A stretch of DNA of 30,118 nucleotides from CAYGEY01 sp964349065 (GCA_964349065.1 CAYGEY010000011.1:1-30118), one strand, 5' to 3'. Shown: positions 1 through 8,404, counted from the stretch's first letter. Notes: a model not told the origin generated them from the sequence alone. Numbers and translations are program-made.

Positions 1-5
1 CTAGT

Positions 6-998
6 ATGTTGTTAAAACTTGCCACAGCGGCAGGTGTAACATTGGGTGGAGTAAAAGTAATGAACGCAATGGAAAATCAGCCCCATGAGACTGAAAAATC
101 TAAAACATTACATGAAGAAGTAAAACAAGTGAGCGGGGGAATTTCTCAAAAAGTGGCTAGTGTTATACAACCAAAGCAGATACACCATGAAAGAACTGAA
201 AAAAAATCCGATGAAGTACTCGAGGTGAAAAGTAATATTGATCCATATCCTTTTTTAAGTGCTGATAATACTAATGTTACTAAATACATGGGGGATATTC
301 ATTTTGATAAAAATAAAATTAAGGAATTGTTACTAAAACATCAATTTTTGAAAAAAATGTGCATAGAGAACAATGAATCCTTTATAGAGAGAGTTAATTC
401 AATTTATAATAATTGGGATGACTTTGAAAATCATGTAAATGTATTGGCAATAGATCTAAATATAAATGCTATGAGCATTTATACACTGATTTTTGGGGAA
501 TCTGTGTTTCATCCTGGGGCTGAGGAGCTAAATCCAAGAGGCGCGAATATCAAGGGATATGGTTATATTCAATTTACTGGAAAACCTAACATTAGGATTT
601 TAACTAGAGGAAGGGACATAAATAAATTGTCGAAAACTGAGAGAATGCAAGTTTATGGAAATGACAATCAATTTAGAGCTATCAAAGAATATCTTGGATA
701 TCACTCAAGAGGACAGTATCCGTGGGATCTTAAAGTAAATGTTCATCATGGATATGGGCATGCAAAAAAACTATTGGAAATTTCTAACAGGCAAAAGGCT
801 GAAGCTGAGTTAGAAATATCAAAAAAATCTCAAAAACATGACATCACGTACACACAAAAGGATCAAATATTAAGGAACCATTTGGGGGAACAGTATGCAG
901 ATTTCATCGCCTTTCCTGCCCATTGGGATGAATTAAAGTCATGTATAGACAGATCAAGAACAAATCTCTTTTTCTCTACGGTAGTATCTTCTAAATAA
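6..998 (+). CDS. Lysozyme-like / lytic transglycosylase-like protein, possibly 5'-partial
   Basis: Seen: 330 residues from the first ATG, with no in-frame stop between the window edge and that ATG, so the true start may lie outside the window. Residues 1-20 are mildly hydrophobic and could be a remnant of a signal or anchor; 25-95 are polar and low in complexity. The central part has FGES (Glu165) followed about 20 residues later by GYGYIQFT (184-191). Known: lysozyme-superfamily muramidases and soluble transglycosylases carry a catalytic Glu in an ES-type motif followed by a G-x-x-Q-F-type motif. Inference: a peptidoglycan-cleaving enzyme acting outside the membrane. A hairpin terminator follows it. 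The family match is by motif only; a chance resemblance is possible. Confidence 0.5.
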   Translation: MLLKLATAAGVTLGGVKVMNAMENQPHETEKSKTLHEEVKQVSGGISQKVASVIQPKQIHHERTEKKSDEVLEVKSNIDPYPFLSADNTNVTKYMGDIHFDKNKIKELLLKHQFLKKMCIENNESFIERVNSIYNNWDDFENHVNVLAIDLNINAMSIYTLIFGESVFHPGAEELNPRGANIKGYGYIQFTGKPNIRILTRGRDINKLSKTERMQVYGNDNQFRAIKEYLGYHSRGQYPWDLKVNVHHGYGHAKKLLEISNRQKAEAELEISKKSQKHDITYTQKDQILRNHLGEQYADFIAFPAHWDELKSCIDRSRTNLFFSTVVSSK

Positions 999-1024
999 AA
1001 AAACATTTACAAAATACAAAAGTT

Positions 1025-1048
1025 ATTCTACTTTAATAAAAGTAGAAT
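1025..1048 (+). terminator. Hairpin terminator after the lysozyme-like gene
   Basis: A 10-bp perfect stem (ATTCTACTTT pairing with AAAGTAGAAT) with a 4-nt loop lies 26 nt after the stop codon of the lysozyme-like gene. It is AT-rich and followed by a short TAATTTT stretch, so it is a weak intrinsic terminator. It sits only 12 nt before the next start codon, so it could also affect translation of that gene. Confidence 0.55.
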
Positions 1049-1060
1049 CATAATTTTCCT

Positions 1061-2221
1061 ATGCAATTAAATAGAAAAAGTACTGTGCCAATAAAAAAGT
1101 TGTTTCCTAAAGATGAATTAAACGGAGAGGTAAAGGAAGTAACCATCTGCGATATACAATCTGAACTCAAAGTTGAAGCAAATGAAGAAATATTAGATAT
1201 TGATACTACTCTATTCGAAAGTATCTTTCAAGTCGAAGGCTTTCAGGAGAAGGTCACAATCAATGGAAAAAACTATTCGTTTTCCGGAAGTCTCTTATCA
1301 TTGATCAATGCAGTTTTCCAAAGCCGGGAAACCAATACATTTATGGAGCTAGATCAAGTGAAAAACAACCTTGATGCATCTATGAGATACAACATCGGTG
1401 AAACTCTTGAATTACAAAAGAAACAAAATTTTTCAAAGGCGGATATTCATCAATTGATGCCTTATTTTTTTAGAGAAGTCGAAAAAAATCTTATGACTTC
1501 AAACTCAATATCAGATGAAATCAAAGTATATCTTTTGAATCTCATGAAGTATTTATCGGAGTATGCTAATTTTTATGCATCTCGATCGCTCATACAGGAC
1601 TGCAATGCAGAGAATATTCGCAGTAATGTAGTAATGCAGGAACAGGAAAAACCTGGTTTACAGCTACAACATTTACAACTCCCTGATCAATTATTGCAGT
1701 GTATTTCACCGGCGGAGCAAACAAATGATATTTTGTATGAGTACAGACATAGCTCATATAAAAAATTGAGTTCTAGGTTATTATTAGCTGAAAAGGAATA
1801 TAGACAAAGTAGAAGAACCTTGAAAAATGCATTGTATTCAAAAAAGGAGGAGTTTGAAAAACATAATTTTTATCCCCAAACAATTAACTGTCCGAATGGT
1901 GCGGTTATTCAATTTCAAGGAACAAATAGGGACAACAAGAAGTATGTAGATATAATGTTCAGTTATTTGGATGCAAAGATATTGCTCACTCTTGACTCAC
2001 TTACTTATGATTTGTCTGTAATTGATCCAGACCAGAAAGGAATTTCTTTTGCCGATTGGTGTGCAACGTACCCGGGAGGAAGTGCATTTGCCAAAAGAGT
2101 GGAGTCGATCATATGTGGATCTATATTACAAACTATGTCTATAGATCCTGAGAATTCTGCCTCATCTTTGAAGAAAATATTTTATGATTCCAGGGTAGCA
2201 ATCAGTTCTTTAATGTTTTAG
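1061..2221 (+). CDS. Hypothetical protein (386 aa)
   Basis: Not recognised. The ATG at 1061 is the first start after the upstream hairpin. The protein is soluble, with no signal peptide or membrane segment visible. The N-terminal 70 residues are acidic, the middle (about 85-180) is probably helical, a Gln/Leu-rich linker follows (about 195-225), then a Lys/Arg/Glu-rich probably helical stretch (about 235-275), and the C-terminal third looks alpha/beta. No catalytic motif stands out. It ends with TAG about 55 nt before the phosphoglycerate mutase start, so the two might be cotranscribed. Confidence 0.75.
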   Translation: MQLNRKSTVPIKKLFPKDELNGEVKEVTICDIQSELKVEANEEILDIDTTLFESIFQVEGFQEKVTINGKNYSFSGSLLSLINAVFQSRETNTFMELDQVKNNLDASMRYNIGETLELQKKQNFSKADIHQLMPYFFREVEKNLMTSNSISDEIKVYLLNLMKYLSEYANFYASRSLIQDCNAENIRSNVVMQEQEKPGLQLQHLQLPDQLLQCISPAEQTNDILYEYRHSSYKKLSSRLLLAEKEYRQSRRTLKNALYSKKEEFEKHNFYPQTINCPNGAVIQFQGTNRDNKKYVDIMFSYLDAKILLTLDSLTYDLSVIDPDQKGISFADWCATYPGGSAFAKRVESIICGSILQTMSIDPENSASSLKKIFYDSRVAISSLMF

Positions 2222-2277
2222 ATTCAATTCACTTGATTTCTTCAGGCCAAAGGGTAGCTTGATGGTGCTAATTATTG

Positions 2278-2976
2278 ATGAAATATATGCCCATTCTAAC
2301 CCTTGTCCGACATGGAGAAAGTCTCTGGAATAAAGAAAATCGATTTACCGGATGGACGGATATTGATTTATCAAAAACCGGTGAGGAAGAAGCAAAATCT
2401 GCTGGACAAAAACTCTTAAGGGAAGGAGTAACCTATGACATAGCATATACATCCTACTTAACTCGTGCAATTCGAACACTGCATATAATTTTAGAAGAAA
2501 CAAACCGGCTTTGGATCCCGGAAGAGAAATCATGGAGACTCAATGAACGCCACTACGGCGCACTTCAAGGTTTGAACAAAGCAGAAATTCTGGAAAAAGT
2601 AGGTGAGGAGCAATTCAAAAAATGGAGGCGAAGTTTTGATATCCCACCTCCGGCATTAGAAATGTCAGATGAAAGATTTCCAGGAAATGATCCTCGTTAT
2701 AAAGGCGTTGATCCAAAATACCTTCCAAAAACTGAAAGTTTAAAAGATACCTATGATCGCGTAATTCCATATTTAGAATCAAACATCAAGAAAAGTATTC
2801 AAGAAGGGAAAAATGTCATTGTTTCAGCTCATGGAAATAGTCTTCGCGCTGTTGTGAAATATCTTGAAAATATATCTGACTCAGATATCCCGAATCTTGA
2901 AATTCCAACCGGAATCCCGTATATATACACAGTCGATAATAATTGTACTGTCATTTCAAAGAAAATTTTAACGTAA
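2278..2976 (+). CDS. gpmA: 2,3-bisphosphoglycerate-dependent phosphoglycerate mutase
   Basis: Interconverts 3- and 2-phosphoglycerate in cytoplasmic glycolysis through a phosphohistidine. Seen: LVRHGES near the N-terminus (His12 is the expected phospho-acceptor), FTGWTDIDLS, TSYLTRAIRT, RLNERHYGALQG (with the catalytic Glu) and SAHGNSLRA (second catalytic His). Length of about 232 residues is slightly short of the usual 230-250, and all hallmark motifs of the dPGM branch of the histidine phosphatase superfamily are intact. Start choice: ATG 2278 is preferred over the TTG immediately before it; ATG 2287 is also possible. No clear Shine-Dalgarno site. The small zinc-ribbon gene follows after 3 nt, so the two are probably one transcript. 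Confidence 0.95.
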   Translation: MKYMPILTLVRHGESLWNKENRFTGWTDIDLSKTGEEEAKSAGQKLLREGVTYDIAYTSYLTRAIRTLHIILEETNRLWIPEEKSWRLNERHYGALQGLNKAEILEKVGEEQFKKWRRSFDIPPPALEMSDERFPGNDPRYKGVDPKYLPKTESLKDTYDRVIPYLESNIKKSIQEGKNVIVSAHGNSLRAVVKYLENISDSDIPNLEIPTGIPYIYTVDNNCTVISKKILT

Positions 2977-2979
2977 ATT

Positions 2980-3291
2980 ATGCAAGAATCCACATCGGCA
3001 TATCCGGAGATCACTCAAGAAGACTATCGCGATTTTTATGAAAGTCCTTGTGAAAAGGTGGCAGGCAACCAGAGTATTTGGTATGGAACAGGTATTGACC
3101 CTAAGGAACATCCGCTTGTCGATAAAATACAATTTGATGTATGTGGCGAATGTGATAGTGATGATATTTTGGTTATCGCAGCTGAATGGAAAAAACATCC
3201 TTTTACCGGGGAAGAATCTTGGGAGTATGAAATCGTTTGTAATGAATGCATGTATTACACGCAGAGAAGTGTTTCAGAAGAAAACGAGTAG
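2980..3291 (+). CDS. Small zinc-ribbon-like protein (103 aa)
   Basis: Begins 3 nt after the gpmA stop, indicating translational coupling. Seen: CGEC around residue 48 and CNEC around residue 86, spaced about 35 residues apart, the two-knuckle pattern of a zinc ribbon; the region between them is predicted to be beta-rich. Acidic N-terminus, no membrane segment. Function unknown; a zinc ribbon could bind nucleic acid or protein. It is convergent with the phospholipase D-like gene, whose stop codon is only about 5 nt away on the other strand. Confidence 0.75.
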   Translation: MQESTSAYPEITQEDYRDFYESPCEKVAGNQSIWYGTGIDPKEHPLVDKIQFDVCGECDSDDILVIAAEWKKHPFTGEESWEYEIVCNECMYYTQRSVSEENE

Positions 3292-3296
3292 TACAT

Positions 3297-4301
3297 TTAT
3301 TTTTGCTTACAGGCAGCAAAATCCTTTATAAATATCTTGGATTTCACTTCTTGTATTATTTGTGCATCGTTCGTTCCGAGATTCAGTTCTTTATTTCCTA
3401 TCATGCTTCGATAGGTTGCATTAGCAGATCCAATCGATACATATACATCGTCAAATAGAAATACTTTGAGATGATTCAGAGTTTTTTTGTAATAGAATAT
3501 TTCAATTTTCGCCTTGTGCATGAGTTTCAAAGTCAGGATATGCTGGATACGTGGGAGAAGATGGTTGGGTTTATTAGGAACGATAATTTTGACATTTACG
3601 CCTCGAGACTTCGCTTTAATAAGCGCATGAACAAGTTTTAGATCAGTAAAATACGGTACCTCAATATAGATGTACTTTTTAGCTCCATTAATTCTCTCAT
3701 GCAAATCTTTCTGGATATCATGTTTTCTGACAGCAGTAACTAATAATGAATAAATATTACCATTAAAGGAAAAAGTCTCAGAGCGCACTGCCTTTTTTGC
3801 CCACTCATTCAGAAATAATTTTTCAAATTTCTCTGAAATTTCGGGTTCTTGAAAATATATGAGAATATCATGCCAATCAAATTGATAATTATCTCCGATA
3901 TTCATGCCACCCGTAAAGGAATGAACACTATCAACGACAATGATTTTTCTATGATCCAATTGAAACCGAAATGGGTTTGGATTTCCGGCATGAATTATTT
4001 TTACTCCCTGAGTCGCAAGAAAACGCAGAAGTGCAAGTCGTCCGGTGAGTGATCTCCAGTTGTGCAAAGAGAAATAATATGTACCTATTTGATCGTATAT
4101 CAGTCTCACATCAACACCCTCTCTTGCCTTTTTGGCAAGTATAAGAGCAAAATCCCACCCTGTTTTATCATCAGTGAGCAAAAATATTTCAATATAAATT
4201 GATTTCTTTGCTTGTTCCAGGACATGAAAAAGGTTTTTAAACGCTGCTTTACCGTCTACAAGAAGCTCGAAGTGAGAAGTCATAGAAAAAATGAAATTCA
4301 A
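3297..4301 (-). CDS. Phospholipase D / cardiolipin synthase-like protein
   Basis: Two HxKxxxxD motifs define the PLD superfamily: His117-Lys119-Asp124 (HRKIIVVD, followed by SFTGGMNIG) and His277-Lys279-Asp284 (HLKVFLFD, followed by SIGSANAT). Known members join two phosphatidylglycerols into cardiolipin or transfer phosphatidyl groups, using the two His residues as nucleophile and acid. At 334 residues it lacks the two N-terminal membrane segments of typical Cls, like the shorter ClsB-type enzymes. It lies 22 nt downstream of the membrane-protein gene and may be the third gene of the sigma-factor operon, which would connect the operon to envelope lipids. The exact substrate cannot be read from sequence. 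Confidence 0.85.
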   Translation of the reverse strand: MNFIFSMTSHFELLVDGKAAFKNLFHVLEQAKKSIYIEIFLLTDDKTGWDFALILAKKAREGVDVRLIYDQIGTYYFSLHNWRSLTGRLALLRFLATQGVKIIHAGNPNPFRFQLDHRKIIVVDSVHSFTGGMNIGDNYQFDWHDILIYFQEPEISEKFEKLFLNEWAKKAVRSETFSFNGNIYSLLVTAVRKHDIQKDLHERINGAKKYIYIEVPYFTDLKLVHALIKAKSRGVNVKIIVPNKPNHLLPRIQHILTLKLMHKAKIEIFYYKKTLNHLKVFLFDDVYVSIGSANATYRSMIGNKELNLGTNDAQIIQEVKSKIFIKDFAACKQK

Positions 4302-4323
4302 TGTGCTTCGAGTATAGGGAATT

Positions 4324-5079
4324 TTATGGTTTTGGAAAGGCAGGTGGTAATTTTAAAATTCTCAAATGATTTCCCACAGGAGGTCTATTATTAGGTGCCA
4401 TCGGAGCTATCATATGTGCCGAGAATTCACCATCTTTTATTTTTTCTCCAACAATTCTAAGCTCAAATCCTGGTTCTATTCTAGCTCCTGGTCTTCGAAT
4501 TGCTGCATCAATATTGACTGTCCATGGAAAATTTCCAAAATCTTCCAAAAGAAATGTTCGGTTTTCAAAAACATTGATAACTCTCCCCGAGATACGACCT
4601 TGTTCAGGATGGGTCCAGAGTTCTTGTCTTTGTTCCCGAATATTGTTATAGGTAGGGAAGACATCATTGATATACTCATCAGTAAATTCTGAAAAACCAA
4701 CTGCAAAGGATAGAGAACCAATCGCCAAGCTAAGGCTAACGTTGAGAAGCAAAATACGACCAACCCGGTATTGATATCCTTCTTTGGTATGTTTGAAGAA
4801 ATAGAGTGAAATAGCGGCAAACCCTATCATTAATAATATCCAAAGTATAGGTAGTACCTGTATCCAGCTGATAGTATTATCATGAATTTCAAAAAGAAAT
4901 GGTACATCTGCATCAACCAGTTCCAAAAGCAGTAAGCCAAATGTTTTTGCACCTAAGAGGACGAAAAGTACAAATAAGAACCAATACAAAAAATTTTTTA
5001 GAATAAACCACCACCTGGGCAGGGAATGAATATTCTTATCATCAATGTAGGAGAGGATTTTGTCGGTTATATCATGCAT
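4324..5079 (-). CDS. Membrane protein overlapping the ECF sigma gene, possible anti-sigma factor
   Basis: 251 residues with three predicted membrane helices (about 25-50, 70-90 and 108-130) after a short cytoplasmic N-terminus, then an extracytoplasmic domain of about 110 residues. That domain (GRISGRVINVF...FLLEDFGNFPWTV...FELRIVGEKI) reads as a small beta-barrel, OB-fold-like. Its ATG lies inside the last codons of the sigma gene (overlap ATGCATGA), so translation is coupled. Known: ECF sigma genes are often followed by membrane anti-sigma factors. Inference: this protein restrains the sigma factor. However, the N-terminus of about 20 residues is short for a classical zinc-binding anti-sigma domain and has no HxxxCxxC motif, so the role is unproven. 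Confidence 0.65.
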   Translation of the reverse strand: MHDITDKILSYIDDKNIHSLPRWWFILKNFLYWFLFVLFVLLGAKTFGLLLLELVDADVPFLFEIHDNTISWIQVLPILWILLMIGFAAISLYFFKHTKEGYQYRVGRILLLNVSLSLAIGSLSFAVGFSEFTDEYINDVFPTYNNIREQRQELWTHPEQGRISGRVINVFENRTFLLEDFGNFPWTVNIDAAIRRPGARIEPGFELRIVGEKIKDGEFSAHMIAPMAPNNRPPVGNHLRILKLPPAFPKP

Positions 5080-5641
5080 AATGCGAAATATTAGGAGCTA
5101 TTTTAAGTAATGCCTCTTTGAGACTAGTTTTTGCCCTATTAATGAGGGTTGCCACAGTTCCTTCCGGTTTTTTAATAATGGAACTAATTTCCTCATAACT
5201 TTTATCTTCTATGTATCGTAAAATTAACACTTCTTTATATTTGAATGGCATTTCTGCTAGGGCTTTTTCAAGAATATTTTTACGTTCTTCAACGGAGAAT
5301 TGTTCAGTTATTTCTCCAAAACTTGTAGTAAGCTCAGACTCATGATTCAAAATATCAACTTGATTATGAAGTCCCCTTGATCGAAATTTTCGGAACAGGG
5401 ATGTCGCTTCATTGTGCGCAATAGCATAGATCCAAGATGAGAATTTTTTTGAAGTATCAAAGCTTTTTATATTTTTCCATACTTTCAGAAATACATCTTG
5501 CACAACTTCCTCAGCATATCCTCTTTCAAAGCCGCGAATACTCATAACATAACGGATGAGTTTCGTTTCATACCTCATAAACAGCTCCCTGAGAGCATTC
5601 CTATCTATACCTGCATGTAATACGAGTTCTTCGTCTGTCAA
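5072..5641 (-). CDS. ECF-family RNA polymerase sigma factor
   Basis: 189 residues with the two ECF domains: region 2 (about 15-85; LFMRYETKLIRYVM, VVQDVFLKVWKNI, FSSWIYAIAHNEATS) and region 4 (about 125-180; LPFKYKEVLILRY-type helix, DKSYEEISSII, GTVATLINRAK helix-turn-helix). Region 3 is absent, as in the family. It directs RNA polymerase to a special promoter set. Start: no ATG precedes the conserved region and an in-frame TAG lies a few codons upstream, so the TTG at 5641 is chosen. The gene ends in TGA inside the next gene, which helps exclude UGA recoding. It is divergent from the FBPase-like gene. Confidence 0.9.
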   Translation of the reverse strand: MTDEELVLHAGIDRNALRELFMRYETKLIRYVMSIRGFERGYAEEVVQDVFLKVWKNIKSFDTSKKFSSWIYAIAHNEATSLFRKFRSRGLHNQVDILNHESELTTSFGEITEQFSVEERKNILEKALAEMPFKYKEVLILRYIEDKSYEEISSIIKKPEGTVATLINRAKTSLKEALLKIAPNISHYA

Positions 5642-5688
5642 TTGCTTGATTAGAATCTAACAATATATACGTTTCAAAAATTATTTCC

Positions 5689-5717
5689 TTTCAAAAAAAG
5701 CGGTTTTCGTGTACAAT
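5689..5717 (+). promoter_or_regulatory. Sigma70-type promoter for the FBPase-like gene
   Basis: TTTCAA, 17-nt spacer, TACAAT. The expected start of transcription near 5724 gives a leader of about 20 nt before the ATG at 5743. It lies in the divergent gap of about 100 nt shared with the ECF sigma gene. Confidence 0.55.
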
Positions 5718-5742
5718 ACTATGATATATTTAAATTTAACAC

Positions 5743-6639
5743 ATGCGCCCACAAACACTAGAATTGTTTTTAACTCACAATACACATTCAATTTTAGCGG
5801 ACATTGCAAGAGCAGTAGTACGATCAGGGATAAAGGTGCGTACAGAAATTGAGAATCTTTCTTCAGGTAAGGCCGAAGGTGAACGAGTGGTAGAATCAAT
5901 TGAGGCAATTTCTCAACTGGTGGTTTCTGCAGAACATATCTTTCGAAAGGAATTGGAAGTTATTCCCGAAATTTTTGGATTTCTACTTCAAAATTCAAAT
6001 GAGGTTGTGCATGTTCATAAAGAAGGCGAGTATTTAGTTTCTATTCAACCGCTGGACGGGGGAGATGTTGTTGATAGCGGGTATGCGACTGGATCTCTGA
6101 TTGGTATTTATAAACAGACTCCAAAGGATACACTTTTCTCTGCAAAGAACCTAGTTGCATCAATGTATGTAGTATATGGAACGGCTATGTATTTAGGAGT
6201 ATCTTTTGGGAAAGGACTTCATATTTTTAAAGGGCAAGAGGATGGCGTATTCAATATTGAGCGAGCGTTTGTAACATTGAAAAGTGATTCACATATAGCC
6301 GCATTAGGAGGTTTTGATACCATGGCATATGTGGAGGGTTATCGTGATCTGGCATTGAAACTTTCCCGTGATCAATTCAAACTTCGATATAGTGGGAGTT
6401 TGATTTCAGATATGCATCTGTTGTTTATGAAAGGCGGAGGTCTTTTTATTCACCACAGTAAAAAGTTACACCTGCTTACTGAATGTTGCCCAATCGGATT
6501 CTTGCTTATGCAATCCGGAGGATATTCCACGAATGGGATTAGGAATCTGATGAGTCTTGAAACAACGAATGTGGGTGAGACAACTCTATTCCTTGGAGGT
6601 ACGAAAGAAATTGTGGATGTAGCTATGAATATGTTGTAG
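5743..6639 (+). CDS. Class I fructose-1,6-bisphosphatase-like protein with altered metal site
   Basis: 298 residues collinear with class I FBPases: QPLDGGDVVDSGYATG (102-117) stands at the DPLDGSSN metal-binding loop, RYSGSLISDMH at the substrate loop RYVGSMVADVH, and LLTECCPIGFLLMQSGG at the LYECNP...AGG segment that supplies a metal-binding Glu. The conserved first Asp of DPLDGSSN is Gln102 and the SSN is replaced, while the later Asp105 and the C-terminal Glu remain. Known FBPases hydrolyse fructose 1,6-bisphosphate in gluconeogenesis. Inference: either a divergent sugar phosphatase or a protein with weakened catalysis. Its 3' end overlaps the convergent exonuclease gene by 17 nt. Confidence 0.8.
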   Translation: MRPQTLELFLTHNTHSILADIARAVVRSGIKVRTEIENLSSGKAEGERVVESIEAISQLVVSAEHIFRKELEVIPEIFGFLLQNSNEVVHVHKEGEYLVSIQPLDGGDVVDSGYATGSLIGIYKQTPKDTLFSAKNLVASMYVVYGTAMYLGVSFGKGLHIFKGQEDGVFNIERAFVTLKSDSHIAALGGFDTMAYVEGYRDLALKLSRDQFKLRYSGSLISDMHLLFMKGGGLFIHHSKKLHLLTECCPIGFLLMQSGGYSTNGIRNLMSLETTNVGETTLFLGGTKEIVDVAMNML

Positions 6640-8053
6640 TCATCAACTCTTTCAGTGTTTCCTGAGTAAGCATCTTTATTTGTCTTGAACTTCCTGGGGT
6701 CTGAAAAAATCTCCGCAGAATAGTATAAATATCCTTATCAAATTTTGCTTCAATTTGTTGAACATGTTTTTCGTCATCAAAAAAAGTACCTGTGGCTAAA
6801 TAACACCATTTATCAAAAACATAAAATTGTCCTGAGTTTGTATCAAGGCTCTCTGAAATGAGAACAGGTCCGGCAAACGGCCACTTATGAAGTCGTGTTT
6901 TTTCAAAAGCCTCATGAAATCTTAGATTATATTTTTCAGGTGATTCCGCATGAACACATGCACCATTGCACGTATGTAACTGAAAACCGAAACATGTTCC
7001 AGGGGTTTTTTCGATACCTAATACTTTTTGACAGAGTTTATATGATCGCGTGAGATCAATCAAAGCGTTGTGTGCAGCTCGTTTTGATATATATATACCA
7101 AGGACATCTTCGGGTGGAATATTCATAATTTCTTCAAGTAGAATTGTTTTGAAAGTAAGATATCCAAAACCATCAAAATGCTTAGCGAGAATGTACGGAT
7201 GCGGATTTTTTCGAAGTCTGCGATTAAACGGGGGGAGCATTTCTTTAATTAATCTTGATTCCAGCAGTAAACTTCCTAATTCTCCATGTGTTTCGTGGGT
7301 CTCAATTTCCCGCATTTGTTTGAGCATGGACATTTCCTTTGTTGAATCGTGAGCTTTAGCGAAATGCTGGAAAATTCTTTCTTTCATATGAATACTTTTG
7401 CCGACATACAGACAGTCCCCACGCTCACCATAAAAAACATAGACTCCATGTGTGTCAGGCAGCGCTTTAAGTTTTTCTTCTGGGATATTTGAAGGAAGGA
7501 CATGTTTCTTGAGAAGTCCCTCTAAAACAGATATTATTTTTTCTTCTGTGTGGTACTTTGGCAGTATTTCAAAAAGTTGTTGTAAGGCAAGAGTGTCTCC
7601 CATAGCCCTATGACGATGTGCAATTTCAAATCCGAAATGCTCAATAATCAGGTCAAGGCCATGCCTTGGTAACTCTGGAAAAAGTTTACGTGAAAGTCTG
7701 ACAGTGCAAAGGACATCGGTATGGAGCGTCATCCCGACGCGTGAGAATTCAGCCTTGAGAAAACTATAATCAAATGGGGCATTGTGAGCAGTGATAATGG
7801 TTCCATCTAAAAGTGTATACAGATTTTCTGCAATTGCATCAAATGTTGGTGCATTTGCGAGCATGTGTGGATGAATCCCGGTTAAACTTACGATAAACGG
7901 ATCAAGAGATCGAAGTGGATTTATTAGTTGTTCGTATGTATTGATTACTTTGCCGTTCAATACTTGAATAACAGCGATTTCAATGATTTTTTGATCTCTG
8001 GCAGAGCCTCCGGTTGTTTCTATATCAAGTAACGAAAATATTTTATCCTTCAT
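6623..8053 (-). CDS. DnaQ-like 3'-5' exonuclease fused to a GIY-YIG nuclease domain
   Basis: Residues 1-165 are a DEDDh exonuclease of the DNA polymerase III epsilon type: Asp10 and Glu12 (LLDIETTGG), Asp95 (NAPFDYSF), His148 and Asp153 (HRAMGD). Residues about 198-280 are a GIY-YIG domain (GVYVFY 203-208, CLYVGKS 214-220, Arg in MKERIFQH), as in the N-terminal nuclease of UvrC and in Cho. The remaining 190 residues contain CFGFQLHTCNGAC (a cysteine cluster seen in UvrC-like proteins). Such fusions are known in several bacterial groups and are thought to act in DNA repair. Start ATG 8053. No obvious partner gene is adjacent. Confidence 0.9.
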   Translation of the reverse strand: MKDKIFSLLDIETTGGSARDQKIIEIAVIQVLNGKVINTYEQLINPLRSLDPFIVSLTGIHPHMLANAPTFDAIAENLYTLLDGTIITAHNAPFDYSFLKAEFSRVGMTLHTDVLCTVRLSRKLFPELPRHGLDLIIEHFGFEIAHRHRAMGDTLALQQLFEILPKYHTEEKIISVLEGLLKKHVLPSNIPEEKLKALPDTHGVYVFYGERGDCLYVGKSIHMKERIFQHFAKAHDSTKEMSMLKQMREIETHETHGELGSLLLESRLIKEMLPPFNRRLRKNPHPYILAKHFDGFGYLTFKTILLEEIMNIPPEDVLGIYISKRAAHNALIDLTRSYKLCQKVLGIEKTPGTCFGFQLHTCNGACVHAESPEKYNLRFHEAFEKTRLHKWPFAGPVLISESLDTNSGQFYVFDKWCYLATGTFFDDEKHVQQIEAKFDKDIYTILRRFFQTPGSSRQIKMLTQETLKELMTTTYS

Positions 8054-8115
8054 GTTTTGTTGAAATACAAATACATGCTACAGAACTCTTGATTCTTTTC
8101 AAACGAAAAATAAAC

Positions 8116-8143
8116 TTGACAAAGTAAATATTACTTTTATAAT
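8116..8143 (+). promoter_or_regulatory. Perfect consensus sigma70 promoter for a long structured leader or ncRNA
   Basis: TTGACA, 16-nt spacer, TATAAT: both hexamers match consensus exactly, the strongest promoter seen in the window. Transcription should begin near 8150, about 310 nt before the next start codon (8461), so it drives a long leader or a separate RNA. Confidence 0.75.
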
Positions 8144-8165
8144 ACAATCATCGCTTAACATAGAA

Positions 8166-8276
8166 AACAAGTAATTTGTGAGGAGTGTGCTGCGTACCTG
8201 CGATCATGTGTGCTTATCAATTTGATGGAAGAGCCCATGTCCATGTCCGTAGCACATTCTTCACAAGATTTCTTAC
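8166..8276 (+). ncRNA. Candidate structured RNA or 5' leader with a 19-bp hairpin
   Basis: In the 407-nt gap between the nuclease and YceI genes, arm 8176-8194 pairs without interruption with 8248-8266: 19 bp, three of them G-U. Further pairs (AAG/CTT, AAT/ATT) extend the foot. The G-U pairs mean the repeat is better as RNA in the plus orientation than as a DNA palindrome. The 53-nt apical region holds a small hairpin (ATCA/TGAT) and two overlapping copies of CCATGTCC (8235-8248), which could pair with GGACATGG at 8329-8336. A smaller hairpin (GAATTAT/ATAATTC) follows near 8339-8356. I do not recognise it as 6S, SRP, RNase P, tmRNA or a known riboswitch. The 3' end is unknown because no terminator is visible before 8461. 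Confidence 0.45.
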
Positions 8277-8404
8277 CCTCTACCACAGAAAAATATCGGA
8301 ATTGGAGTGATAGAATATCAGTCGTCCGGGACATGGAAAGAATTATATGATAATTCAGGTTTTTCCAGTCAGAAGATAATGGAGGTAGTGAGAGAGGAAT
8401 ATAA

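Noticed and set aside
5072..5079. Possible use of genetic code 25 (UGA as glycine), found in some related candidate phyla
   Set aside because: The sigma factor ends properly at TGA after region 4, and the P-ATPase ends at TGA after its last helix. No gene needs in-frame TGA to complete a domain.
8166..8340. Structured leader as SRP RNA, RNase P RNA, tmRNA or 6S RNA
   Set aside because: The SRP GGAAG...AGCAG loop, RNase P GAGGAAAGTCC and tmRNA terminal sequences are absent; 6S cannot be excluded but its paired ends around an open centre are not evident.
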